From: Polyangiaceae bacterium
Lineage (GTDB): Bacteria > Myxococcota_A > Polyangia > Polyangiales > Polyangiaceae
Assembly (NCBI GenBank): GCA_016719945.1
Contig: JADJYE010000030.1
Location: 310,001-374,000, forward strand
Length of the DNA stretch: 64,000 nt
Direction of reading: 5' to 3'
Part shown: piece after piece, positions 37,798 through 46,468 of the stretch
Position numbering within the stretch: position 1 is the first letter of the stretch
Layout: the number at the start of each line of letters is the position of its first letter
Translations under genes and position numbers: made by a program
Notes under the pieces: model-generated
Seen by the model: the letters and a program-made list of their open reading frames with translations, nothing else
Databases searched by the model: none
Told to the model about the DNA's origin: nothing

Positions 37798-38102
37798 GCC
37801 CGTCGGATCCGAAGCCAGACGACGTGTACGCCGTCGAGGTGCGCCGGCGGGTCGAACGACTGCGCCGCGCGAGGTCGCAGGCGACCGGCTGGCGACACCT
37901 GGCCCAGGTGGGCGTCCTCGCCTGGACGTTCGTGCTGCCGCTGCTCGGCGGCTTGGTGCTGGGGCGGCTGATCGCGGCTGCGACCGGCTTCCCCGCTGCG
38001 CGAGTTCTCGGGCTGGTCGCTGGCCTCGCCGCCGGCGTCTACGCGGCCTTCCGCCAGGTCCGGCACAGCCTCGACGACGACCCAGGCGGTGGCGTGCCGT
38101 GA
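37794..38102 (+). CDS. atpQ: N-ATPase accessory membrane subunit AtpQ (AtpI-like)
   Basis: A 102-aa protein starting at TTG 37794, which overlaps the atpC stop (TTGA). A basic helical N-terminus (YAVEVRRRVERLRRARSQ) precedes two transmembrane helices (LAQVGVLAWTFVLPLLGGLV and GLVAGLAAGVYAAFRQVR). This AtpI-like two-helix protein occupies the AtpQ position in the N-ATPase operon, between atpC and atpR. AtpI-type proteins help assemble the c ring. Confidence 0.88.
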   Translation: MSPSDPKPDDVYAVEVRRRVERLRRARSQATGWRHLAQVGVLAWTFVLPLLGGLVLGRLIAAATGFPAARVLGLVAGLAAGVYAAFRQVRHSLDDDPGGGVP

Positions 38103-38362
38103 GCGCGCTCGCCGTGGCGATCGGCTGCGCGCTCGGGGTGGGCGCCGCGCTCGCTCACCTGTGGCTCACGCAGCGCCGCGCGGCGCTGTTCGTCGCAGGG
38201 CGAGGCCGCGCGGCGCTGGCCCTGCTCCCGCTCGGCCTCCTCGCCGTCGCCGCGGCCGTGCTGCTCGCCGCCCGCTTCGACCGCGTCGCTGTGCTCGGAG
38301 TTCCGGTCGGCCTCTTGGCCGCACGCCTGGTGGTCTTCCGCTTGCATCGGAGGTCACCGTGA
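38099..38362 (+). CDS. atpR: N-ATPase subunit AtpR
   Basis: An 87-aa protein with three hydrophobic segments: VAIGCALGVGAALAHLWLTQ, ALALLPLGLLAVAAAVLLAA and LGVPVGLLAARLVVFRLH. AtpR is specific to N-ATPases and is always next to atpQ/atpB; it was proposed to stabilise c-ring assembly. The GTG start (38099) overlaps the atpQ stop. Identification rests on position plus the three-helix pattern. Confidence 0.88.
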   Translation: MSALAVAIGCALGVGAALAHLWLTQRRAALFVAGRGRAALALLPLGLLAVAAAVLLAARFDRVAVLGVPVGLLAARLVVFRLHRRSP

Positions 38363-39021
38363 GCCAGCCCTTCCCGGTCGAGATCACCCGCTTCGGCGGG
38401 CTCGTGGTCACCGACACGGTGGTCACGAGCCTAGGGCTGTCGATTGCCATCGTGCTGGCGGCGCGGATTGCCATGGCTCTGCCGGCCGCGCGGGCCACGA
38501 TGGAGATCGGGTACGAGGCGCTGGAGGGCTCGATCCGCAAGATGGTGACGGCGGACGTCGCGCCCCTCGTACCGCTGATCGTCACCCAATGGATCTTCAT
38601 CGGCTGCGCGAACCTGGCGGGCGTCGTGCCGCGCTTGGCGAGCCCCACCCGCGACCTGGCGCTGACGGCCGCGCTCGCCGTGATCGCGTTCCTCGCGGGG
38701 CACGTCTTCGCGCTGAAGCGCCACGGTCTGCGGTACCTGCGCCAGTACATCGAGCCGACGCCGATCCTGCTGCCGCTCAACGTGATCGGGGAACTCAGCC
38801 GCACGGTGGCGCTCGCGTTGAGGCTGTTCGGTAACATGATGTCTGGCAGCCTGATCTCCGCCATCGTCCTATACGTGGCGGGGCTGCTGGTCCCCGTCCC
38901 TCTGATGCTGCTCTCGGTGCTGACGGGCGTCGTACAGGCCTACATCTTCGGCGTCTTGACGCTGGTGTTTGCGGCGAGCTCGCTCGAGATCGCGGGCCGC
39001 CCGAGGAAGGCGAAACCATGA
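38359..39021 (+). CDS. atpB: N-ATPase Fo subunit a
   Basis: A 220-aa subunit with about five to six transmembrane helices from GTG 38359. The proton/sodium half-channel helix is present: ELSRTVALALRLFGNMMSG, with the essential Arg in ALRLFGNM, and VQAYIFGVLTLVFAASSLE at the end. PILLPLNVIGELSR is also typical. Shorter than the a subunit of standard F-ATPases but normal for N-ATPases. Intact. Confidence 0.95.
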   Translation: MSQPFPVEITRFGGLVVTDTVVTSLGLSIAIVLAARIAMALPAARATMEIGYEALEGSIRKMVTADVAPLVPLIVTQWIFIGCANLAGVVPRLASPTRDLALTAALAVIAFLAGHVFALKRHGLRYLRQYIEPTPILLPLNVIGELSRTVALALRLFGNMMSGSLISAIVLYVAGLLVPVPLMLLSVLTGVVQAYIFGVLTLVFAASSLEIAGRPRKAKP

Positions 39022-39272
39022 ACCCTCGTGACTGGCTGGCGCTTGCCAGCATCATCACCGCGGGCGTGACCATCGCGATCGGGTCGATCGCCCCCGCCAT
39101 CGGGGAGGCGCGCGCCCTGGAGCGAGCTCTCGACGCGATCGCGCGGCAGCCCGAGGCCTCCGACAAGATCACGCGGACGCTGTTCGTCGGCCTCGCGATG
39201 GTCGAGTCGACGGCCATCTACTGCCTGGTGATCGCGCTGGTCCTGCTGTTCGCAAACCCCCTGCTGCCCTGA
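39018..39272 (+). CDS. atpE: N-ATPase Fo subunit c
   Basis: An 84-aa two-helix hairpin. Helix 1 ends IAPAIGEARALERALDAIARQ and helix 2 has MVESTAIYCLVIALVLLFA, with loop RQPEASDK. The ion-binding carboxylate is the Glu of VESTAIY. At the helix-1 position where Na+-binding c subunits such as Ilyobacter tartaricus have Gln there is Glu (GEA). The Glu-Ser-Thr-x-x-Tyr cluster resembles Na+ c subunits, but two carboxylates facing one site would favour protons. Start overlaps the atpB stop. Confidence 0.95.
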   Translation: MNPRDWLALASIITAGVTIAIGSIAPAIGEARALERALDAIARQPEASDKITRTLFVGLAMVESTAIYCLVIALVLLFANPLLP

Positions 39273-39275
39273 GCC

Positions 39276-39817
39276 ATGCAGCTCAACCCGCTCACCTTCC
39301 TGTTCGAGATCGTAAACTTCCTGGTGCTGCTGTTATCCTCGCCCAGGCTCGCGAGGACGCGGCGGCCGAGCGCGCGCGCGCAGCGCGGCTCCTCGAGTCC
39401 GAGCGGGAAGCGGCCGAGGCTTGGGTGCGCGAGGTGACCATCGAGCGAGCGACGTCTGTCGCGGGAAAGATGCTGCTCGTGCTAGCGCTCGAGGCGGTCG
39501 AGCAGGCGCTTCGCTCCCGTCTGCTGGAAGAGATCGCGCGAAGCGTCGTGGGCCACGGGGGGCGACGCACGGAAGGCGAAGAGGTCGAGCTCCGCTGCGC
39601 GCGGATGCCGGACGACGCAGGCATGGAGACGCTGCGCGCGGCCCTCGCTGCCGCGCTCGGCCGCGCGCCGCAGCTGACCGTGCGCGAGGACGACGCGCTC
39701 GTCGCAGGCATCGTCGTGCGCATCGGCGACCGTGTGCTCGACGCATCGATCGCGGGACAGTTGGAGGTGCTGAGGGAAAGAGCGCGCGCGTTGCTGAACG
39801 AGGAGGCCCATGGCTGA
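39276..39817 (+). pseudogene. atpF: N-ATPase subunit b, internally deleted and frameshifted
   Basis: The N-terminus (MQLNPLTFLFEIVNFLVLLL) is a normal b-subunit membrane anchor start, but after about 20 residues the frame fails. At about 39330-39345 it passes directly into a second frame carrying ILAQAREDAAAERARAARLL, that is, the middle of the coiled coil. The stretch between anchor and coiled coil, roughly 60-80 residues in a normal N-ATPase b, is missing. The C-terminal end (VREDDALVAGIVVRIGDRVL, DASIAGQLEVLRERA) is delta/OSCP-like and intact, which explains the absence of a separate delta gene. So the gene combines a deletion and a frame break; an error cannot be excluded. Confidence 0.8.
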
Positions 39818-41330
39818 CGGGCCGATCCAGGCCACCATCCGCGCCGTTGCAGAAGCGATCGACCGCGCGGCCGATCGGTTCGAGCCGAGCGTGAGGGTGC
39901 TCGAGCTCGGACACGTCGTCGCCATCCAGGACGACGTGCTGAGGATCCGCGGGCTGCGGGAGGCCGCGGTCGATGAGATCGTCGAGGTTGGCAGCAAGCG
40001 AGCCCTGGTCCTGTCGCTGGACCGCCGAGAGGTGCGGGCGATCCTGCTCGACGAGCCCGGCGGCATCGGTGAGGGCTCGACGGTGCGGTCGCGTGGGGCG
40101 GTCGCGTCGATCCGGGTAGGGGAGGGCCTGTTCGGGCGGGTCGTCGACCCGCTGGGCCGGGCGCTCGACGGAGCGCCGCTCGCCGGCTCGTTGTCGGAGG
40201 TCCCCCTGCAGCGACCGGCCCCCGGCATCCACGAACGCGGACCGGTGCACAGCCCGCTGGCCACCGGCGTGCTCGCGGTCGACGCGCTGTTTCCGATCGG
40301 GCGGGGGCAGCGCGAGAGCTCATCATCGGCGACGTCGGTACGGGCAAGACCTCGTTCGTGCTGGACGTCATGCTACGCCAGCGCGACACCGACGTGGTCT
40401 GCGTCTATGTCGCGATCGGTCGGCGGCGCGGGAGAGACGGTGGCGGTCGTCGAGGAGCTGCGGCGCGGCGGCGGACGCTACGTGGTGGTGTCCGCGCCAG
40501 AGGATATCGGCCCCGGCCTGCGCTACCTGGCGCCCTACTCGGGCGTGGCGGTCGCCGAGCACTTCGCTCTGCGCGGCGAGCATGCGCTCGTGGTGTTCGA
40601 CGATCTGTCTGCGCACGCCGTCGCCTGGCGAGAGCTCGCGTTGCTACTGCGGCGCCCTCCAGGGCGCGAGGCCTACCCCGGCGACGTGTTCTACCTCCAC
40701 GCGAGGCTGCTGGAGCGCGCGGCTCAGCTCGCCCCCGAGCTGGGGGGCGGCTCGGTGACCGCGCTGCCGGTGGCCGTGCTCGATGGCGGCAGGCTGACCG
40801 CGTACATCCCGACGAACCTCATTTCCATCACTGACGGCCAGCTCGTCTTTTCCGATACGCTCTTCACGGCGGGGCAGAAGCCCGCGATCGACGGCACCCT
40901 GTCGGTCAGCCGCGTTGGCGCCAGGGCGCAGCCCCAGGCGATCCGTGCGCTCGGCGCCAAGCTCAAGCTGGACTACGCCTCCTTCTTGGAGCTGGAGGCC
41001 TTCTCGCGCTTGGGCACGCGGCTCGACGCCTCGACCGAGCGCACGATCGAGCGAGGTCGGCGGATCCGCCGCCTGCTGCGCGCGCAGCGAGGGCAGTCTC
41101 TCGACCTGGTGGGTGAGGTGGTCCGGCTGCTCCTCGCGGCGTCGGACGCGTTGCTGCGCGTCCCGGAGGACGAAGTGGGCGCTGCCGCGCAAGCCTGCGA
41201 CGAGGCGGCTCGTGTGCAACATGGCGCGTTGTGCGACCAGATCCGGCGCGACGGGGTGATCCACCAGACGGCGCGCGAGGCCTTGGAACAAACCCTTGAG
41301 CGCGTGGTGAGCGCGAGCTGGGCCGCATGA
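39810..41330 (+). CDS. atpA: N-ATPase F1 subunit alpha with paired frameshifts over the P-loop
   Basis: The open frame of 506 codons is alpha-like except for residues about 169-204. There the true sequence (ELIIGDVGTGKTSFVLDVML, then QRDTDVVCVYVAIG) is present only in another frame: two extra bases near 40316 and one near 40421 restore frame later. As written, the P-loop is replaced by a Ser/Thr/Arg-rich nonsense stretch. Elsewhere alpha features are intact: YVVVSAPEDIGPGLRYLAPY, GEHALVVFDDLSAHAVAWRE, YPGDVFYLHARLLERAAQL and LTAYIPTNLISITDGQLVF. ATG 39810 overlaps atpF. The alpha P-loop is non-catalytic, but losing it would likely prevent assembly. A compensated error pair is the simplest reading. 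Confidence 0.88.
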   Translation: MADGPIQATIRAVAEAIDRAADRFEPSVRVLELGHVVAIQDDVLRIRGLREAAVDEIVEVGSKRALVLSLDRREVRAILLDEPGGIGEGSTVRSRGAVASIRVGEGLFGRVVDPLGRALDGAPLAGSLSEVPLQRPAPGIHERGPVHSPLATGVLAVDALFPIGRGQRESSSSATSVRARPRSCWTSCYASATPTWSASMSRSVGGAGETVAVVEELRRGGGRYVVVSAPEDIGPGLRYLAPYSGVAVAEHFALRGEHALVVFDDLSAHAVAWRELALLLRRPPGREAYPGDVFYLHARLLERAAQLAPELGGGSVTALPVAVLDGGRLTAYIPTNLISITDGQLVFSDTLFTAGQKPAIDGTLSVSRVGARAQPQAIRALGAKLKLDYASFLELEAFSRLGTRLDASTERTIERGRRIRRLLRAQRGQSLDLVGEVVRLLLAASDALLRVPEDEVGAAAQACDEAARVQHGALCDQIRRDGVIHQTAREALEQTLERVVSASWAA

Positions 41331-42126
41331 CCTCCGAGGCGTCGCTGGATCTGGCCGCGATCGAGCGAAGGATGGGGGCCGTCCGCTCCGTGCGGCAGGT
41401 GTTGCAGTCGGTGTGGGGCCTCGCGCGCGCCGAGCTCCCGGTCGTGGAAGATGCGGCACAAGCGGCCCTGGTCTACGCGACGTGGGCGGAGGAGGCGGCG
41501 CGGCGCGTCTTCGTTGAGGAGAGCTCGACGGCCACCACGCCGCTGCGCGTGTTGATCGGTCCCGAGCGGGCGTTCGCGGGGTCGCTGCCTCGGCGCTACG
41601 AGCAGGAGCTCGCTGCGGAGGGCGCGCTCGGGATCGTCGGTCGCCGCTTGTGGGAGGCGGTCGTCGATCGCCCCGACGTCGAGCGGCGAGTCCGCTTCCA
41701 CTTGTCAGGGATCAGCTCACCCAGAGAGACCGAGTCGTGTGCCGCCGGCGTCGCGGCGGCGATCCTCGAGCACGCGCCAGGGAGGGCGCCCTGCTGCTCC
41801 ACGCCGGCGCGAAGGCGGATCTCGCCCAGAGCACGCTGCTGACCGAGCGCCGGCGCGCGCGCGACGAGCTGCCTGACATGCTGTCTCCTCTCGAGACGAT
41901 CAGTGATGCGCTGCTGCGTGAGCTGCTCACCGCGCGGCTCGCGAACGCGCTCGCCATCACTTTGCGTGCGGAGGTGCGGGCGCGCCTCACGATGGTGGAG
42001 GCAGCGCGGACTGCGTGCGATCGGCGGCTAGAAGAGCTGACGAAGGTCTGGCGCGCTGCGCGCCAGGACCAGATCACCGCCGAGATGATGGAGATCGTGG
42101 CCGCGCGGTTGGCGTTCGACGCCTGA
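41327..42126 (+). CDS. atpG: N-ATPase F1 subunit gamma, frameshifted
   Basis: ATG 41327 overlaps the atpA stop. The N-terminal frame starts SLDLAAIERRMGAVRSVRQV (coiled-coil start) and breaks near 41778 in EHAREG: the alternative frame gives EGALLLHAGAKADLAQSTLL, LPDMLSPLETISDALLRELL and ends MMEIVAARLAFDA. The C-terminal helix that forms the shaft is therefore present after one indel. Repaired length is about 266 aa. This closes the operon; mscS follows on the opposite strand. Confidence 0.87.
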
Positions 42127-42163
42127 GCGCGCCGCCCAAATTCCCTCGCCTTTCGCTTCTGCG

Positions 42164-43102
42164 CTACGACGCGGGGAGGCTGGGGCGGGCGCGCGGTGGC
42201 AGCTCCGCGGGCGCATCGACCGGGCGGTAGAGGACCGCGGGCGGCCGCACCCCACGCCGCGTGAAGGCTTCCATCACGCGGATGTGCACGTCGGTCTCGA
42301 ACGCCTTCTCGTACTTGGTGTCCAGGACGTAGGGTCGAGCCTTGAGGTGGACGGCCACGACGTTGCTCAAGAGCACCTGCTTGACCAGCACCGGCACCGG
42401 CCGCCCCAGGAACACGTAGCGGCTCGTCAGGCACGCCTCCTGAATGACGCTCTGCGCGACGCGCACGTCCTGATCGACTCCGATGTAGAAGTCCATCGGG
42501 ACCTGCATCTCGAGCGCGCCATAGTTCCCGCTCGAGGTGACGTCGGTCAAGACCTTGTTGTTGGGGATCGTGATCACGTTGTGGTCGAGCGTGTTCATCC
42601 GCACGCTGCGCAGCCCGATCTGGATGATGTCGCCGTACTGCCCCGCGTACTCGACGCGATCTCCGACCTGGAAAGGGCGATCGAACATGATCGTGATTCC
42701 GGCGATGAAAGCGGCGACCAGGTCGCGCATCGCGAAGCCGATGGCGAAGGCCAGCGCGCCCCCGATGACGGTCAGGGCCGTCGGGTCAAGGCGGATGCTG
42801 AGCCCGAGGCAGACGACGGCGCCGACCACGTAGGTCAAGAAGCGGATGATCGATTCGAGCTTCTGAATCAAGAGCCGACGCGACGCGAACTGCCCGCTGA
42901 GGCTGTTCGCCAGGGTGCCGGTGACGCGCAGGAAGACGATGATCCCGCCGATCACGAACAGCGAGAGCAGCACCCCGCCCCAGCGGACGAAGCCCGCCAG
43001 CTCGCCGACATCCGGCGCGTCCTGCGCCAGCGCGGGACGCTCGGTGGAGAGGGTCGTCGCGAGCGCCACGCTCGCAGCAAGCAGGGGTCGCGTTCGTCGC
43101 AT
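42164..43102 (-). CDS. Small MscS-type mechanosensitive channel
   Basis: A 312-aa protein with signal-like N-terminus (LLAASVALATTLSTERPALA), three transmembrane helices (including VRWGGVLLSLFVIGGIIVFL and IRFLTYVVGAVVCLGLSIRL) and the MscS pore/beta region: IGGALAFAIGFAMRDLVAAF (pore helix with Gly/Ala spacing) then FDRPFQVGDRVEYAGQYGDI, MNTLDHNVITIPNNKVL. The C-terminal cytoplasmic domain ends VLYRPVDAPAELPPRARP. It is 18 bases downstream of the coiled-coil ATPase gene on the same strand, so both are likely one operon. Confidence 0.95.
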   Translation of the reverse strand: MRRTRPLLAASVALATTLSTERPALAQDAPDVGELAGFVRWGGVLLSLFVIGGIIVFLRVTGTLANSLSGQFASRRLLIQKLESIIRFLTYVVGAVVCLGLSIRLDPTALTVIGGALAFAIGFAMRDLVAAFIAGITIMFDRPFQVGDRVEYAGQYGDIIQIGLRSVRMNTLDHNVITIPNNKVLTDVTSSGNYGALEMQVPMDFYIGVDQDVRVAQSVIQEACLTSRYVFLGRPVPVLVKQVLLSNVVAVHLKARPYVLDTKYEKAFETDVHIRVMEAFTRRGVRPPAVLYRPVDAPAELPPRARPSLPAS

Positions 43103-43120
43103 TGGGCCTTCTCCTGTGCG

Positions 43121-46100
43121 CTAGAACAAAAGGTGACGTCGGTCGAGCAGGCCCGTGATGGGGCGCAGCCAGGTCCAGGTGATGCGGTAGCGGCCCCCGA
43201 TCTGCTCGAGGTAGCCGCGCGCGAGCGCGAAGCGCAGCGCGTCGGCGATCTCGGTCGGGGCCAACATCGTTGCGCGCGCGACGTCGACCGGGTCGGCGAG
43301 GTCCAGCTGGAGCACGGCGCGCAGCACGAAGAGCGCAGAATCGGGCAGCGCCTCCAGGGCGGTGGTATCGGGCGCCTGGAACAGGCGCACCGCCACGTGC
43401 CCGTCCGGGTCCAGGCCCAGGCAGCCCGTCCAGGTGTGCAGCGCGATGCCGGGGTTGCCGCGCGCGTAGTCCCAGATCAGGCGATAGTATCCGGTCTCGA
43501 CGCGCTCAATCGCCTCCGCGCGGTCGACGTCGTCAGCGTTGGGCGGTAGCTCTTCCAAGAGTCCTTCGAACGAGGGATGAAGCCCTGCCTCCTTGGTGCG
43601 CGACGCCAGCAATCGTCCGATGCCGTCCTCCCGCCAACGGCTGAGCCGGACGAGGTCGTCGAACAGCGGCTGTGCGCCGCGCGCCCGCTCGACGAACCGC
43701 CAGACTACGTCGTCGAAGGCGAAGATCCAGGTCACCCGGTCGCTGCTGCCGCCGGCCGCGTCGAGCACGATGTCGAGCGTCTCGAGGCCCCCGATGGTCG
43801 CCACGATCAGACGGTGCGCGTCGTCGACGAGGACGCAGCGCACCTCGGCGTTGGCTCCGACGCGACGCGTGACCTCGAAGATCGTGCCGCCGTCGACGTT
43901 CGCGGCGCTGGCCAGCGCGCGTGCGAGCGCCGCGGGATCAGACCCCTCGCAGCTCACTCGGATGACCCCGTCGGCAGCGCGCTCCGCGCGATCGAGCATC
44001 GTCGTCTTGCCGGACCCCCGCTCGCCCACGACCGCGAACAGCCCCCCGCTCGGTGAGGTGGCGTGATCGACGACGCTCTGGACCTGGGCGTCGGCGACGC
44101 TGGTGACGAGGTTGTCCGGGCGATGCGTCGGCGCCAGCAGCGCCCCGCGCTCGACCTGAAGCGGCGACAAGCCGACGCCCGCGGCTTCCTCGGCTCGCTT
44201 CGACATGCCGCGGCGGAAGAGGTACGCGAGCGCGCGCCGCGTCAGCTCGAAGGAGGTGATCCAGATGCGCCCCGCCTGCCACGCGCCGACCGCGAACAAG
44301 GTCGCTCCGGCGGCGATGGCCACGAACGGGCTGGCCCACCCCGACCTGCGCTCGAGGACCCAGCTGTCGAACAGGCTCTTCTTGCGCTTCAGCTCGACGC
44401 GCTCGAAGATTGCCTCGCGCCACCAGCGGACCAGAACGATCGCGAGCGGGACGATGGCCCACCAGCAGGTGGAGAGCACCCAGTGGTAGATGGTGCCGTC
44501 CCCGACCAGCGTCTCCGTCACCGACAGCAGCACCGCCACCGCGACCACCACGCGGCCGATCAGCTTCAGCGATCGCAGCCGGATGTGCGAGGTGATCATG
44601 CGGCTCGCGCGGGGGCGCGTCGCGCCCTCGCCAGCGAGCGCGTCGATCACGAGCACGACGCAGGCCCCGGCGACGCTCCAGGTGACCACCGTGGACACCA
44701 GCTGCACCTCGAGCAGCTCCGACGCCTCCTTCGACAACAGGGCGAGCAGGGCCTGGGTGAGCACCAACCATTCGATTGGCCCCCGCGCTCGCGCCAGCAC
44801 CGAGACCCACTTCTCCCCGCGCGTCTGGACCATCGAGGCCGTCGCTGCGCCGCGCGCTCGCAGCAGCTCGCTGGCGCGATCGAGCAGGCCCTTCGCACGC
44901 CGCCGCCAGAGCACGAAGAGGGCCAGCGGGAACGCCCATTTGATCAGCAGCCAAGCCGCGGACTGTGCAGACTTCGCGCGGGCACCGTTCTGCGAGCGGA
45001 ACGCTGCGGTGAAGCGGCCCGTCGCGGCCCAGTGATAGCGCGCGATCAGCCACACCTGCCGCAACTCGGCGAGGGCTTGGTCGCGCCCCGTCGGGCCGAA
45101 GCCGGTGATGGCGTCACGCTTGGCGCTCGACAGGGCTTCGTACAGCCGGAGCCGCTCGTGGTTGAGGGCGACGATCTCGCGGTACAGCGCCTTCGCCGCG
45201 CCAGCGCGCGCGTCCTCCTCCAGCGCATGAAGCCGGTCCACCTCTTCCAGCAGCGTCTCGCGCTCGCGTCGCGCTTGGGCCGCTTCGATCTCCTCGCCTA
45301 GCGTCGCAAGCCTGTCTTCCCCGGGGGTCGGCACACCGGAGGGGGAGCGCATCTCGTCCAGCGTGACGTCGAGCGCGTCACGCGCGCCCCTCAGGGTGGC
45401 GCGCAGCTCGTCGTAGGTGCGGTCCGCTTCCGAGGCGCTCGCGCCCGCTTTTTGCGCCTCCAAGGTCGCGGTCACGCGGCGGGTCCAGAACGCAAGCTCG
45501 TCGTTCCGCGTGGTCGTGGCGAGCTTGGTCCGCTGCAGCCTGGCTTCGAAGTCCGCCTGATCCTTCGCGACGCCCAGCAGCCGCGCGTACTCCTCGCCAG
45601 CCAGACGAAGGGCATCCGTACGCGCGCGCGCCGCCGTCTCGAGCGCGCGCTGGCGCTCCTGCTCGGCCTCGTTGGCGCGCCGCTCGGCGTCCCCGATCGC
45701 GGCCTCGGCCTCTTGCGCCGGCTTCGTCGCCTCGACGTTCGTGGCGTGCTCGGCGAGCAGCCGATCCCGCGTCTCCTTCGGCAGCCGGTAGAACATGAGC
45801 CGCGCTCGGTCGAGCGCGAGCCGGGCAGCGAGCCGCGCCTCCGCCACGGGGTCGGCGGAAGGCGGCGGCGTGGGCGAGGGTGTCCCCGCGCCGTCCCCTG
45901 CGTCGTCCCCGGCGGCATCCGCCGGCTCTGCGTCGGCGGGTGGTCCCTTGGGCGGCCCGGCATCAGAGCGGCGCTCCGCGTCTTCGGGCGCCGCAGCGTC
46001 CGCTGCATCGCCAGCGTCCGCTTCGTCGTCCGGCGGCCCCTGCTGGTCTTCCAGCGCGTGCAGGGCGGTCTCCGCCGCCGCTCGATCGAGCGCGTCGAGC

Positions 46101-46468
46101 ATGGCGGCCAACCGGCGCGACTCGAGCTCGATGGCAGGCTCGTCGTCGAGGCGGACGTCGAAGAGCGAAGCCGGCTCGATCGACGTGTCGAGCTGCCCCT
46201 TCAGCAGCGCCTCGATGTCCGCGGCCTTCTTGCGCAGATCGTCGACCAGCGCGTCGACGATCACCGGGGGAAGCGGAGGAGGCGGCGCGCTCGCGGCGGG
46301 GCTGGCCGCGTCGGGGGCGGGCAGGCTGTCCGGGGCGCTCACGCTGGCCGAGGGTGGCCCGGGATGCGCGGAGGGTTGGCCGAACGCGAGCGCTACGGCT
46401 AGCGCGCTCGAGCCAAGGCCGAGCAAGATCCCGCCGACCCACGTCCACGTCCCCCGTCGCCTCGTCAC
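43121..46468 (-). CDS. Large membrane protein: coiled coil, multiple TM helices and P-loop ATPase
   Basis: An intact 1,115-aa protein from GTG 46468, whose GTGA overlaps the upstream mscS fragment. Order: N-terminal TM helix (WVGGILLGLGSSALAVALAF), Pro/Ala-rich stretch, long coiled coil about 70-470 interrupted by an acidic linker, then about six TM helices between 470 and 740 (for example AWLLIKWAFPLALFVLWRR, STCWWAIVPLAIVLVRWW). The cytoplasmic ATPase follows: Walker A FAVVGERGSGKTTML at about 813, Walker B VRCVLVDDAHRL at about 878, sensor-like VTWIFAFDDVVW, and a C-terminal winged helix (ALRFALARGYLEQIGGRYR). Coiled coil plus TM suggests an MscK-like layout with a soluble ATPase added. 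I do not know a described relative. Confidence 0.8.
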   Translation of the reverse strand: MTRRRGTWTWVGGILLGLGSSALAVALAFGQPSAHPGPPSASVSAPDSLPAPDAASPAASAPPPPLPPVIVDALVDDLRKKAADIEALLKGQLDTSIEPASLFDVRLDDEPAIELESRRLAAMLDALDRAAAETALHALEDQQGPPDDEADAGDAADAAAPEDAERRSDAGPPKGPPADAEPADAAGDDAGDGAGTPSPTPPPSADPVAEARLAARLALDRARLMFYRLPKETRDRLLAEHATNVEATKPAQEAEAAIGDAERRANEAEQERQRALETAARARTDALRLAGEEYARLLGVAKDQADFEARLQRTKLATTTRNDELAFWTRRVTATLEAQKAGASASEADRTYDELRATLRGARDALDVTLDEMRSPSGVPTPGEDRLATLGEEIEAAQARRERETLLEEVDRLHALEEDARAGAAKALYREIVALNHERLRLYEALSSAKRDAITGFGPTGRDQALAELRQVWLIARYHWAATGRFTAAFRSQNGARAKSAQSAAWLLIKWAFPLALFVLWRRRAKGLLDRASELLRARGAATASMVQTRGEKWVSVLARARGPIEWLVLTQALLALLSKEASELLEVQLVSTVVTWSVAGACVVLVIDALAGEGATRPRASRMITSHIRLRSLKLIGRVVVAVAVLLSVTETLVGDGTIYHWVLSTCWWAIVPLAIVLVRWWREAIFERVELKRKKSLFDSWVLERRSGWASPFVAIAAGATLFAVGAWQAGRIWITSFELTRRALAYLFRRGMSKRAEEAAGVGLSPLQVERGALLAPTHRPDNLVTSVADAQVQSVVDHATSPSGGLFAVVGERGSGKTTMLDRAERAADGVIRVSCEGSDPAALARALASAANVDGGTIFEVTRRVGANAEVRCVLVDDAHRLIVATIGGLETLDIVLDAAGGSSDRVTWIFAFDDVVWRFVERARGAQPLFDDLVRLSRWREDGIGRLLASRTKEAGLHPSFEGLLEELPPNADDVDRAEAIERVETGYYRLIWDYARGNPGIALHTWTGCLGLDPDGHVAVRLFQAPDTTALEALPDSALFVLRAVLQLDLADPVDVARATMLAPTEIADALRFALARGYLEQIGGRYRITWTWLRPITGLLDRRHLLF

